Origin: an uncultured Clostridia bacterium
GTDB taxonomy: Bacteria; Bacillota; Clostridia; TANB77; CAG-508
NCBI GenBank assembly: GCA_934130355.1
Contig: CAKOXV010000014.1
Span: 1 to 36,423 of the forward strand
Length of the DNA stretch: 36,423 nucleotides
Reading direction: 5' to 3'
Shown: piece by piece, positions 16,637 through 24,545 of the stretch
Layout: the number at the start of each line of letters is the position of its first letter
Position numbering within the stretch: position 1 is the stretch's first letter
The notes under the pieces: generated by a model
The model's database searches: none
The model's input: the letters and a program-made list of their open reading frames with translations, nothing else
Told to the model about the DNA's origin: nothing
Program-made: the position numbers and the translations under genes

Positions 16637-17204
16637 ATATACTATCTTTTTCAATTCTTTCTTCATTTTCTATGATTGTCATAATGACTTGTACAGTTTT
16701 TTCAAAATCATCATTTTTTAAAACATAATCATATAAATTTATTTTAGATTCTTCATAATCTAATCTACTTAAGCGAACTTCAATATCTTGTATATTGTCT
16801 CCTCTTTCGATAAGTCTTCTTTTTAATTCTTCTTTTTTAACTTTCAAGAAAATTGTAACAATTCTTGTGTCATTTCCTAAAAGTTTTAAAAGATTTTCTG
16901 TTCCATTTACTTCAATATCTTTTACTATTATTTTTCCTTGGCTCATTTTTTCGTTCATAAGCTTTCTTGAAGTTCCATAGTAATTTCCGTGATGTACATC
17001 ATATTCATAAAAATCACCATTTCTAATTTTATCTTCAAATGCTTCTTTTGAAATAAAATGATATTGTACTCCTTCTTCTTCTCCTGGTCTCATTTCTCTT
17101 GATGTAAAGGATGGAAGAGTTATTATATTATTCATTCTTTTCATTAATTCTTTTTTTATTGTATCTTTTCCTGCTCCAGATACTCCTGATAATATTACTA
17201 ACAC
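16635..17204 (-). CDS. gmk: Guanylate kinase
   Basis: 189 residues. Phosphorylates GMP to GDP with ATP. P-loop ILSGVSGAGKDTIKK (~4-18), GMP-binding SFTSREMRPGEEEGVQYHF (~32-50) and YYGTSRK (~75). The residue after the P-loop Lys is Asp (GKDT); GKST or GKGT is more usual, and GKD is seen in the related PhnN family, but the TSRExRPGE block and the rpoZ/yicC neighbours support Gmk. The start codon is GTG at 17204 with AAGGAG 7 nt upstream, 2 nt after the rpoZ stop. Last gene of rsmE-membrane protein-yicC-remA-rpoZ-gmk. Confidence 0.9.
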   Translation of the reverse strand: MLVILSGVSGAGKDTIKKELMKRMNNIITLPSFTSREMRPGEEEGVQYHFISKEAFEDKIRNGDFYEYDVHHGNYYGTSRKLMNEKMSQGKIIVKDIEVNGTENLLKLLGNDTRIVTIFLKVKKEELKRRLIERGDNIQDIEVRLSRLDYEESKINLYDYVLKNDDFEKTVQVIMTIIENEERIEKDSI

Positions 17205-17206
17205 TT

Positions 17207-17443
17207 TTATTCTCCTTCTTCTACATTATTATCTTCAGACTCTTCTTCCTTAGGCTCAATTATCTCAACTTTGCCTTCAGCAATTTCATTTGCTGCAAGT
17301 GTAACAGCTGATTCTTCCTTAACTTTAGTTTTTACTTCAGCTCCACTTGAAATTTGTCTAGCTCTTTTTGAAGTAGCTATTACTAATTCATATCTGTTTT
17401 TTGCTTTTGTTAGTAATTCTTGTACTGTTGGTTTTACCATCAT
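17207..17443 (-). CDS. rpoZ: RNA polymerase omega subunit
   Basis: 78 residues. Core PTVQELLTKAKNRYELVIATSKRARQI (~5-31) is the omega signature around conserved region 2 (Y-LV---AKRARQ). The C-terminal third is acidic and disordered (EEESEDNNVEEGE). Omega supports assembly and stability of RNA polymerase through beta prime. It is sandwiched between remA and gmk, the conserved order in Firmicutes. Two ATG codons in a row start the frame; GGGGGA is the ribosome binding site. Confidence 0.93.
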   Translation of the reverse strand: MMVKPTVQELLTKAKNRYELVIATSKRARQISSGAEVKTKVKEESAVTLAANEIAEGKVEIIEPKEEESEDNNVEEGE

Positions 17444-17487
17444 TTTAAAATTCCCCCTAAAAAATTATTTTATAATTATTACTTATA

Positions 17488-17754
17488 CTAATCTTCTGAA
17501 ACAACTTGTGCTGTTGATATATCTTTGTCTACTCTTCCTGCAACAGTTTCTGGTTGTACTGCTGATAAAATTATATGTCCAGAATCCATAATCAATACAG
17601 CTCTTGTACGTCTACCACAAGTAGCGTCAACAGCAGTTTTTGCATCTTTTGCCTCTTGAATCATTCTTTTTATAGGTGCTGATTCAGGGCTTACAATTGC
17701 TACTATCTTATTTGCAGCTATAATATTTCCAAAACCTATATTTACTAATTGCAT
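17488..17754 (-). CDS. remA: Extracellular matrix regulator RemA (DUF370)
   Basis: 88 residues, start MQLVNIGFGNIIAANKIVAIVSPESAPIKR, then DATCGRRTRAVLIMDSGHIILSAVQPETVAGR. This matches the RemA/YlzA family closely, including the RR and the GHIILSAVQPET block. In Bacillus, RemA is a ring-forming DNA-binding activator of biofilm-matrix and osmoprotection genes. Its place between yicC and rpoZ-gmk is the conserved one across Firmicutes. The ribosome binding site is weak (GGGA, about 10 nt). Confidence 0.93.
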   Translation of the reverse strand: MQLVNIGFGNIIAANKIVAIVSPESAPIKRMIQEAKDAKTAVDATCGRRTRAVLIMDSGHIILSAVQPETVAGRVDKDISTAQVVSED

Positions 17755-17770
17755 TTCTTTGCATCCCTTT

Positions 17771-18646
17771 CTATTCTATATTTTGAATTTGTTCTCTTAT
17801 GTCTTCTAGTATTGTTTTTATATCTACCACTCTGTTTGTTATTTCAAGATTATTTGCTTTTGAGCCTATTGTATTTGTTTCTCTGTTCATTTCTTGAATT
17901 ATAAAATCCATCTTCTTTCCAGATGGCTCGGCAGAATCAAAAAGTTTTCGTAATTGTTCTATATGACTAGTTAATCTTGTTATTTCTTCTTCAACAGAAC
18001 ATTTATCAGCATATATAACAATTTCTTGCATTAATCTTGATTTATCAATATCCTCTGTTTTTAAAAGTTCTTTTACTCTTGCTTCTAATTTTACTACATA
18101 TTCCTCAATAAGTCCAGTAGATAATTCAAAAATCTCCTGTTTTTTGTTCTCTATCATAGCTATTCTAGGTAAAAGAGCTTTTGTTATCTTCTCTCCTTCT
18201 GTCTTCCTCATTTCTATTAATTGAGAAATTGCTTCTTCTACTGTTTGCAAAACTTCTGATTTTATTTGTTCATTATCAAATGAGTTTTTAATTGTTAAAA
18301 CATCAGGAAATTTCGTTATTTCTGTAACTTCAATATTTGCTGATATATTTTCTTCTTCTGCTAACTTTTTCAAATTTTTAATATATAACTTAGCTAACTC
18401 AGTATTAAATACAACATTATCTCCTTCTTCACTATAGTCCTCAAATGAAATTAATATATCAACTTTTCCTCTGCTTATTTTTGAAATTATTAACTTTCTA
18501 ACATCTTCTTCTAAATAACTAAGTGCACGTGGAAGTTTTATGCTTATATCAGTATACTTGTGATTTACAGTTTTAATTTCAACTTGATATTCTCTTGAAT
18601 TTATGGCTAAATTACTTTTGCCATACCCTGTCATACTTTTTACCAT
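17771..18646 (-). CDS. yicC: YicC-family endoribonuclease
   Basis: 291 residues. The N-terminal signature KSMTGYGKSNL is diagnostic, and the C-terminal DUF1732 part holds EEITRLTSHIEQLRKLFDS, GKKMDFIIQEMNRETNTIGSKA and DIKTILEDIREQIQN. YicC proteins are recently recognised endoribonucleases involved in RNA turnover (E. coli YicC). The gene starts 1 nt after the stop of the membrane protein gene upstream and shares its ribosome binding site (AGAAGGA) with the end of that gene, indicating translational coupling. Confidence 0.93.
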   Translation of the reverse strand: MVKSMTGYGKSNLAINSREYQVEIKTVNHKYTDISIKLPRALSYLEEDVRKLIISKISRGKVDILISFEDYSEEGDNVVFNTELAKLYIKNLKKLAEEENISANIEVTEITKFPDVLTIKNSFDNEQIKSEVLQTVEEAISQLIEMRKTEGEKITKALLPRIAMIENKKQEIFELSTGLIEEYVVKLEARVKELLKTEDIDKSRLMQEIVIYADKCSVEEEITRLTSHIEQLRKLFDSAEPSGKKMDFIIQEMNRETNTIGSKANNLEITNRVVDIKTILEDIREQIQNIE

Positions 18647-18647
18647 A

Positions 18648-19130
18648 TCATTTTCCTTCTTCTACTTTTTTATTTTTTCTTTTTGATGCCTTTTTAACTG
18701 GTTCATCTTTAACAATTTCCTTTATATCACTTAAGTCTTGTAATTGTTTATATCTATATTTTGTATAAATTACTGCTGTTTTTAAAACATAATATAGTGA
18801 AAAAATATAAGCTACTTTTTCAGTGTACTTTTCTATACTATATCCCAAAGTTTTTGGTATATGTTTTATCAATAAAGTTGCTATTGCTAAAATTATAAAT
18901 TCTATTCCATTTGCAAATATTTTTGATTTATTTTTTCTAAATCCAACTTCAAGCATTATTATTGCTATGCCTAAAAAAGTAATGCTTGATATATCAATAT
19001 ACTTAATTAATACTGTATTTTCTAACATAATTGCTTGTGTATTAAAACATGCGAAAAATGCTATTATTAATAACATATATAATATTTCTGCCACTATATC
19101 TATAACTATTGGCTTTTTTAAAATTTCCAT
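18648..19130 (-). CDS. Four-helix membrane protein of unknown function
   Basis: 160 residues from the ATG at 19130, which has AAGGAG 7 nt upstream. An ATG 33 nt earlier (19163) would overlap rsmE and has no ribosome binding site. About four membrane segments: IVAEILYMLLIIAFFACF, YIDISSITFLGIAIIMLEV, GIEFIILAIATLLI and VAYIFSLYYVLKTAVIY. The C-terminal ~40 residues are soluble and Lys-rich (KKASKRKNKKVEEGK), probably cytoplasmic. No family recognised. It is located between rsmE and yicC in one operon. Confidence 0.75.
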   Translation of the reverse strand: MEILKKPIVIDIVAEILYMLLIIAFFACFNTQAIMLENTVLIKYIDISSITFLGIAIIMLEVGFRKNKSKIFANGIEFIILAIATLLIKHIPKTLGYSIEKYTEKVAYIFSLYYVLKTAVIYTKYRYKQLQDLSDIKEIVKDEPVKKASKRKNKKVEEGK

Positions 19131-19146
19131 TTTATTTTCTCCTTTG

Positions 19147-19893
19147 TTAATGTTCAAGTTCATACATAATAATGCTTAATAAATTTAAAGCAACTGTTTC
19201 TGTTCTTAAAATTCTATTTCCTAATGATACTATCTTGGCTCCATTTTGTTCTAAGTATTTGACATCTTTTTCTTCAAGTCCTCCCTCTGGGCCAATTACT
19301 ACTGCAATATTTATTTCTTGCTTATTTATGTTTTTTAATTTTACTAATTCATTTTTTATATAATTTTGTTTTTCATTTTCATAACATACTATAATCAAGT
19401 CATATTGTTCTTTGTTTTTTATAATATCTTCAATTTTTACAACATTTTTTATTTGTGGTATAGTATTTCTTCCTGATTGTTTTGCTGCACTTTCAGCAAT
19501 TTTTTGCCATCTCTCTATTTTCTTAGTTTCTGTTTTAGAATCAAATTTTACTACACATCTTTTCATATCTACTGGAATTATTGAGTTTACACCAAGTTCA
19601 ACTGCTTTTTGTATTATTAATTCCATTTTATCTGCTTTAGGCAATCCTTGATATATATCAACTTTTATTTTATTATCATATCCTTGTAATTCTTCTATGA
19701 TGTCTGTTAATATACTTTCTGTTTCTATTTTTGTAATCTCACATATATATGATTTTTCAGTATCTTGATTGCATACTTCTATGTCGTCGCCTACTTGTTT
19801 TCTAAGTACATTTTTTATGTGTTTTACATCTTCTCCTAATATTTCTATTGTTTTTCCTTGTATTTGCTCATTTCTTACAAAAAATCTTGGCAT
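19147..19893 (-). CDS. rsmE: 16S rRNA m3U1498 methyltransferase RsmE
   Basis: 248 residues. PUA-like N-terminal domain (MPRFFVRNEQIQGKTIEILGEDVKHIKNVLRKQVGD), then a SPOUT methyltransferase fold with IYQGLPKADKMELIIQKAVELGV, the knot motif VVIGPEGGLEEKDV and LGNRILRTETVALNLLSII. Methylates N3 of U1498 in helix 44 of 16S rRNA using AdoMet. It is first in the operon, with a near-consensus promoter 23 nt upstream and AAAGGAG before the ATG. Confidence 0.95.
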   Translation of the reverse strand: MPRFFVRNEQIQGKTIEILGEDVKHIKNVLRKQVGDDIEVCNQDTEKSYICEITKIETESILTDIIEELQGYDNKIKVDIYQGLPKADKMELIIQKAVELGVNSIIPVDMKRCVVKFDSKTETKKIERWQKIAESAAKQSGRNTIPQIKNVVKIEDIIKNKEQYDLIIVCYENEKQNYIKNELVKLKNINKQEINIAVVIGPEGGLEEKDVKYLEQNGAKIVSLGNRILRTETVALNLLSIIMYELEH

Positions 19894-19915
19894 TTTTTTC
19901 TCCTTTAATGTGTAT

Positions 19916-19944
19916 ATTATATATCAATTAATGATAAATATCAA
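19916..19944 (-). promoter_or_regulatory. Promoter of the rsmE-yicC-remA-rpoZ-gmk operon
   Basis: Minus strand TTGATA (19939-19944), 17-nt spacer, perfect TATAAT (19916-19921), just upstream of rsmE. Element B begins about 15 bp upstream of the -35. Confidence 0.75.
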
Positions 19945-19959
19945 GTAAAAAACAACAAA

Positions 19960-20271
19960 ATACCATAGTTAGTCAGATACATATATATTAAATTAATGGA
20001 AAATTTTGTGCATCTAAACTTAAGTATAAAAAATCTTAAAGTACAAAACGTAAGTACCCTCTTGATTCCAAAATTAATATATTACTATGGAATAAGGCAA
20101 AGACCCACTATGGGGATGACCCCAGCTATGTTTTTGCCATGGAATAGTAATATATTAATTTTTGGACTAAGTGAGAGATGTTCGTGTTGTACTTTTAGAT
20201 TTTATACGAAAATTTATCTTGTCCAAAATTTGTAATGTTTTTAATATATATGTATCTGACTAACATGGTAT
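19960..20271. mobile_element. Palindromic MITE-like element, copy B
   Basis: About 312 bp. The ends are a long inverted repeat, from ATACCATAGTTAGTCAG at 19960 on the left to CTGACTAACATGGTAT ending at 20271 on the right, with one extra base on the left. The 61-bp core 20096-20156 is identical to, and in the same orientation as, copy A's 10647-10707. However, its left arm is the reverse complement of A's right arm, and its right arm the reverse complement of A's left arm. The left inner stem is disrupted (GGAATAA where A has TTCCAT). No open reading frame. It lies between the rfbB stop and the rsmE promoter and fills most of the 398-bp gap. Confidence 0.75.
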
Positions 20272-20291
20272 CATGTTACTTTATTATTAAA

Positions 20292-21257
20292 TTATTTTAA
20301 CCAATCAGGATTTGCCAAATACCAATCTATTGTTTTTACAATTCCGTCTTCAAATTTTGTTTCTGGTTCCCATCCAAGTTCTGCTTTAATTTTGCTTGGA
20401 TCAATAGCATATCTATAATCATGACCTTTTCTATCTTCTACATATTGAATCAAATCTTCTGATTTTCCTAATCTTTTTAAAATTAGTTTAACAATATCTA
20501 TATTTCTTTTTTCATTGTGACCACCAATGTTATATCTTTCTCCTGCTACTCCATTGTGGAATACTAGATCTATTGCCTTGCAGTGGTCTTCAACATATAA
20601 CCAATCTCTTATATTTTTTCCTGTTCCATATACAGGTAATTTTTCATCATTTAATGCAAGTTTAATCATATGTGGTATCAATTTTTCATTATGTTGGTAT
20701 GGCCCATAGTTGTTTGAACAGTTTGTTACATTTACATTCATTTTGTATGTTGTATGATATGCAAATGCAATTAAGTCTGAACTTGCTTTTGAAGATGAAT
20801 ATGGGCTACTTGGTTGAATTGGAGAATGTTCTGTAAAATATCCATTTTCTCCTAAAGCTCCATATACTTCATCTGTTGAGATATGTACAAATTTGTTTGG
20901 TGAGCCTTCGCCCCAAATTGTTTTTGCTGTCTCTAATAGTGTATGTGTTCCTATTACATTTGTTTGTGTAAATATAAATGGATTTTTTATACTGTTATCT
21001 ACATGTGATTCAGCAGCAAAATGAATTACTCCATTTATTTGATATTTATTAAATATTTCTTTCATTTTTTCGAAATCACATATATCTGCTTGCACAAATG
21101 TAATTTTATCTTTAACTTTATTTAAATTTGCTAAATTACCAGCATAAGTTAGTTTATCTACTACAACTATGTTATATTCAGGATATTTATTTACAAAATA
21201 TTCAGCAAAGTTTGCACCAATAAATCCTGCTGCACCTGTTATTAATACATTTTTCAT
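20292..21257 (-). CDS. rfbB: dTDP-glucose 4,6-dehydratase
   Basis: 321 residues, extended short-chain dehydrogenase. Second step of dTDP-L-rhamnose synthesis: dTDP-glucose to dTDP-4-keto-6-deoxyglucose. NAD-binding ITGAAGFIGANF (~5-16), catalytic HISTDEVYGALGE (Thr-Asp-Glu) and YSSSKASSD (Tyr-x3-Lys). The substrate region NNYGPYQHNEKLIPHMI and NIRDWLYVEDHCKAID are typical. It follows rfbC by 14 nt in inositol monophosphatase-rfbC-rfbB. AGGAGG lies about 11 nt from the ATG. Confidence 0.96.
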   Translation of the reverse strand: MKNVLITGAAGFIGANFAEYFVNKYPEYNIVVVDKLTYAGNLANLNKVKDKITFVQADICDFEKMKEIFNKYQINGVIHFAAESHVDNSIKNPFIFTQTNVIGTHTLLETAKTIWGEGSPNKFVHISTDEVYGALGENGYFTEHSPIQPSSPYSSSKASSDLIAFAYHTTYKMNVNVTNCSNNYGPYQHNEKLIPHMIKLALNDEKLPVYGTGKNIRDWLYVEDHCKAIDLVFHNGVAGERYNIGGHNEKRNIDIVKLILKRLGKSEDLIQYVEDRKGHDYRYAIDPSKIKAELGWEPETKFEDGIVKTIDWYLANPDWLK

Positions 21258-21271
21258 TTTTAATTTTCCTC

Positions 21272-21853
21272 CTAATTTAGATTTTTGAATAAATCAGTTT
21301 TTTTCAATTCTTGTAAAGATGGCCATTTTGCATCTTTTTCAGATGTTAGTAAATCTTCTATTTTTAAATTTCCCATTGGCCATTTTATTCCAACATCTGG
21401 ATCATCATATTTTAGTCCACCTTCTGCTTCGTGATTATATATATCATCACATTTATATGCAAATTCAGCTTCATCTGATAATACTAAAAATCCATGTGCA
21501 AATCCTTTTGGAATCATAAACATTTTCTTATTTTCTTCTGTTAATATAACTCCTTCCCATTTTCCATAAGTTTTACTTCCTGGTCTTAAGTCTACTGCAA
21601 CATCAAATACTTCTCCTTTAATACATCTTACTAATTTTGCTTGTGTATTTTCTTTTTGAAAATGTAAGCCTCTTAAAACTCCTTTTTTAGATTTTGATTG
21701 ATTGTCTTGTACAAAGTCATAATCTAATCCGATTTCAGCAAAATCAGCTTTGCTGTATGTTTCCATGAAATATCCTCTATTGTCTCCAAATACTGTTGGT
21801 TCTACTATGCATACACCTTCTATTGATGTATCAATTCTTTTAAATTTTCCCAT
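21272..21853 (-). CDS. rfbC: dTDP-4-dehydrorhamnose 3,5-epimerase
   Basis: 193 residues from the ATG at 21853 (AAGGAA upstream). An in-frame ATG at 21901 would add 16 residues not seen in the family. Cupin enzyme, third step of dTDP-rhamnose synthesis. Visible: FGDNRGYFMETYSK, the catalytic His region GVLRGLHFQ, VDLRPGSKTYGKWEGV, IPKGFAHGFLVLSD and the C-terminal YDDPDVGIKWP. It is followed directly by rfbB. Confidence 0.95.
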   Translation of the reverse strand: MGKFKRIDTSIEGVCIVEPTVFGDNRGYFMETYSKADFAEIGLDYDFVQDNQSKSKKGVLRGLHFQKENTQAKLVRCIKGEVFDVAVDLRPGSKTYGKWEGVILTEENKKMFMIPKGFAHGFLVLSDEAEFAYKCDDIYNHEAEGGLKYDDPDVGIKWPMGNLKIEDLLTSEKDAKWPSLQELKKTDLFKNLN

Positions 21854-21928
21854 TATTATTCCTTCTTTCTTTATATATGAAATATCACAAAATATATTCA
21901 AAAGTCAATATTTAAAAATATATTTTAT

Positions 21929-22714
21929 TTAAAGTTTTTTATTTAAATTTTCATTTATACAATTTATTGCTTCATCATGGACATATCCATTACTAATAAC
22001 CGCGCCACAAATATCTTGATCATATCTTTGTTCTTTGCCAAATAAATTAGTTACCTTTCCTCCAGCTTCTTCTACAATAACTTTTGCAGCAGCTATATCA
22101 CAGTTCTTATGTTTAGTACCCGGAAAAATTGCTAAATTAAAATCACCATTAGCAATACAGATACATGCTCTAATTATACTACCTAGTCCAACAAAATAGG
22201 TTTTTTCTCCCAATTTCTTAAATACATCATATAAATTATATTCAGCTTGTGGCCACATATCAAAGTTTGCTATACTTTTTTTATCATCTAGATAAATATT
22301 ATTAACCTTTATTTTTTTTCCATTTCTATATGCTCCTCCCCCTTTTTTTGCATAATACATATTTTCCGTAAATGGATCATATATTACACCGATTTTGGGG
22401 TCGCCATCAATAACTAATGCTAACGAAAAAACCGCTACTGGAATACGCCTAGCATACATAGCTGTTCCGTCAACAGGATCACATACCCATATATATTTAC
22501 TTTTTCCAAATTTTTCTTCTTCACCATCAACAGAGTGTTCAGGATATTTTTCCTTAACTTTTTCAATTAAATACTGATTGATTTCGGTATCTGCTTTAGT
22601 AACAATGGTTTGATCAGCTTTATAATTAGCCCCATTATCCTCATAAAAATACTTCAACATTACTTTTCCTGCTTTTTTTGCAATTTCTATTGCAAAACTT
22701 AGATATTCATCCAT
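21929..22714 (-). CDS. Inositol monophosphatase family phosphatase
   Basis: 261 residues. Mg-dependent phosphatase with GEEEKFG (~69), the metal and substrate motif WVCDPVDGTAMYARRIP (~85) and CDIAAAKVIVEEAGG (~208), all characteristic of the IMPase/SuhB family. The exact substrate (inositol phosphate, a sugar phosphate, histidinol phosphate or nucleotide-type) cannot be told from the sequence. It is the first gene before rfbC-rfbB, 75 nt apart, so a role in sugar-phosphate metabolism for surface polysaccharide is plausible. Confidence 0.88.
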   Translation of the reverse strand: MDEYLSFAIEIAKKAGKVMLKYFYEDNGANYKADQTIVTKADTEINQYLIEKVKEKYPEHSVDGEEEKFGKSKYIWVCDPVDGTAMYARRIPVAVFSLALVIDGDPKIGVIYDPFTENMYYAKKGGGAYRNGKKIKVNNIYLDDKKSIANFDMWPQAEYNLYDVFKKLGEKTYFVGLGSIIRACICIANGDFNLAIFPGTKHKNCDIAAAKVIVEEAGGKVTNLFGKEQRYDQDICGAVISNGYVHDEAINCINENLNKKL

Positions 22715-22784
22715 AATAGATATATTCCTTTCTTCTATATACTTTTTATAAATACTTTTAATTTCTAAACATAGTAAACCAAAC

Positions 22785-22813
22785 TTGATTTTTTAATGTA
22801 ACTATGCTAAAAT
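22785..22813 (+). promoter_or_regulatory. Extended -10 promoter of the 240-residue orphan
   Basis: TTGATT (22785-22790), 17-nt spacer ending in TATGC (TGn extension), TAAAAT (22808-22813). AAAAGGAG precedes the start codon at 22855. Confidence 0.7.
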
Positions 22814-22854
22814 ATTATTAGTAACATTTATATTTTTAAAAGGAGATTGATTCC

Positions 22855-23577
22855 ATGTTATTAATGAACCACACTATTTCGAAAGTACTTGCTCTTTTGC
22901 GGACTGGAAAATCACTAGAAGAAATTGATGGAATTATTCCAACTTTACTTCTACCCGATGCACTTCGTATGTACGGACCTCGTCAAGTTTTCCATTTTAC
23001 GGAGCATCCTCTGACAGGAAAAGTTTCTACTGTAACTTTTCACAGCACGCCTAATAATCTTAAAGGAATTAAAGATACATTAGAAAAACATCTTCAAGAA
23101 AACATTCCCCAGGCTGCAGTAGATGAATCTTCACATCCCGAAATCTTTAAGAAATTAAATCCTAATTGGATTGATTCTCAATATGAAACTCACTTGCATC
23201 AGGATTTCGAATGGGATCGTTGGATTCGGACTCTCGTAGATGTTTCGAAACGGTTTGATGACGAATTTGTTTACAATCGCACTGGTAAAGTTGTAAATGG
23301 AGCAACATTTCGTCGTGACTTGGCTCCACTGAATGATAAGTTCTTCATTTCAACTGTCCAAAAAATCAAGTCCGAATATAACATCACAATTGATGCTGAT
23401 TGGTTTGAGAAGCATGTCCATCAAATTCTTTTAAAGAATTATGATGAAGAGTTGGCTGAGAATACCTGGAAATACATTGATATTCCAACAGTAGACAAAG
23501 CCATTGTGCTTCCAGAATTCGTCACAGAAATGGAGTTAAATTCGGAAATTGACAGAATTGTCGATGCCAGCAAATAA
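22855..23577 (+). CDS. Unrecognised 240-residue soluble protein
   Basis: No family recognised. No signal peptide or membrane segment. Residues ~1-75 contain PDALRMYGPRQVFHFTEHP and TVTFHSTPNNLKGIKDTLEKHL. The middle has HLHQDFEWDRWIRTLVDVSKRFDDEF and the end ADWFEKHVHQILLKNYDEELAENTW. His, Asp and Trp are frequent. Start ATG at 22855 follows AAAAGGAG by about 10 nt; a second ATG three codons on is possible. The gene stands alone on the plus strand between the two minus-strand parts of the rhamnose cluster, with its own promoter and a very strong terminator. Codons (CGG, CTC, GAC) are less AT-biased than in the flanking genes. Confidence 0.75.
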   Translation: MLLMNHTISKVLALLRTGKSLEEIDGIIPTLLLPDALRMYGPRQVFHFTEHPLTGKVSTVTFHSTPNNLKGIKDTLEKHLQENIPQAAVDESSHPEIFKKLNPNWIDSQYETHLHQDFEWDRWIRTLVDVSKRFDDEFVYNRTGKVVNGATFRRDLAPLNDKFFISTVQKIKSEYNITIDADWFEKHVHQILLKNYDEELAENTWKYIDIPTVDKAIVLPEFVTEMELNSEIDRIVDASK

Positions 23578-23590
23578 GCATAATCCTTTT

Positions 23591-23632
23591 ATCTGCAGAG
23601 AAAATAATTTTCTCTGCAGATTTTCTTTTTGT
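23591..23632 (+). terminator. Terminator of the 240-residue orphan
   Basis: ATCTGCAGAGAAAAT and ATTTTCTCTGCAGAT are perfect inverted repeats 1 nt apart, followed by TTTCTTTTTG. On the minus strand no T-run follows, so it is less likely to end rfbA transcripts. Confidence 0.92.
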
Positions 23633-23642
23633 TTTATATCTT

Positions 23643-24527
23643 TTAATAAATCTTTCCTTCAGCTAAATTCTTTAAATAATTTCCATATTCAGTTTTTAAA
23701 AATGGTTTTGCCGCATCCAATAATTTTTCTTTGTCAATCCATTTTTTTCTGTAAGCAATTTCTTCTGGACATGAAACTTGCATTCCTTGTCTATTTTCTA
23801 TTGTTTTTACAAAATTAGCTGCTTCTAATAAATCAGTATGTGTTCCTGTATCAAGCCAAGCTAAGCCTCTTCCTAGCCTTTCTACTTTTAACCTTTTTTG
23901 TTTTAAATATTCTTCGTTAACTGTAGTTATTTCAATTTCACCTCTTCCAGATGGCTTTACTTGTTTTGCAATTTGTACAACATCATTTGGGTAGAAATAT
24001 AAACCAGGTACACATAAATTTGATTTAGGCTCTTTTGGTTTTTCTTCTATTGAAATTGCATTATTATCTTCATCTACTTCCACTACCCCATAAGATCTAG
24101 GATCTTTTACAGGATAACCAAATATTGTCGCAAATTCGTGATTATTTGAAACTCTTTCTAATTTTTCAGTTAAACTTTGTCCGAAAAATATATTATCACC
24201 TAGAACCATTGCTACATCATCATCACCAATAAATTCTTCACCTATTATAAATGCATCTGCTAACCCTCTTGGTTTGTCTTGAACTGCATAAGAAAATTTC
24301 ATTCCCCATTTAGAACCATCTCCTAATAGTTCTTCAAATAGTTTTATATCTCTAGGTGTAGATATAATTAATACCTCTCTAATATTTGATAACATTAGCA
24401 TTGATAACGGATAATAAATCATCGGTTTATCATATACTGGCATAATTTGTTTTGAAATTGCAAGTGTTAGTGGATAAAGTCTTGTCCCACTTCCTCCAGC
24501 TAATATAATACCTTTTCTATTTTTCAT
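23643..24527 (-). CDS. rfbA: Glucose-1-phosphate thymidylyltransferase
   Basis: 294 residues from the ATG at 24527. First step of the dTDP-rhamnose pathway (dTTP + glucose 1-phosphate). Nucleotidyltransferase signature GIILAGGSGTRLYPLTLAISKQIMPVYDKPM, LGDNIFFGQ metal site, IEEKPKEPKSN, and SGRGEIEITTVN. An in-frame GTG at 24536 lies only 2 nt after the AAGGA, whereas the ATG is about 11 nt away, so the ATG is preferred. It starts 18 nt after the rfbD stop and forms rfbD-rfbA, apart from the other two pathway genes. Confidence 0.95.
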   Translation of the reverse strand: MKNRKGIILAGGSGTRLYPLTLAISKQIMPVYDKPMIYYPLSMLMLSNIREVLIISTPRDIKLFEELLGDGSKWGMKFSYAVQDKPRGLADAFIIGEEFIGDDDVAMVLGDNIFFGQSLTEKLERVSNNHEFATIFGYPVKDPRSYGVVEVDEDNNAISIEEKPKEPKSNLCVPGLYFYPNDVVQIAKQVKPSGRGEIEITTVNEEYLKQKRLKVERLGRGLAWLDTGTHTDLLEAANFVKTIENRQGMQVSCPEEIAYRKKWIDKEKLLDAAKPFLKTEYGNYLKNLAEGKIY

Positions 24528-24545
24528 ATAAATCACATTCCTTTC

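Noticed and set aside
10529..20271. Elements A and B as retron msr-msd or diversity-generating components
   Set aside because: No reverse transcriptase or variable-repeat gene is present in the window.
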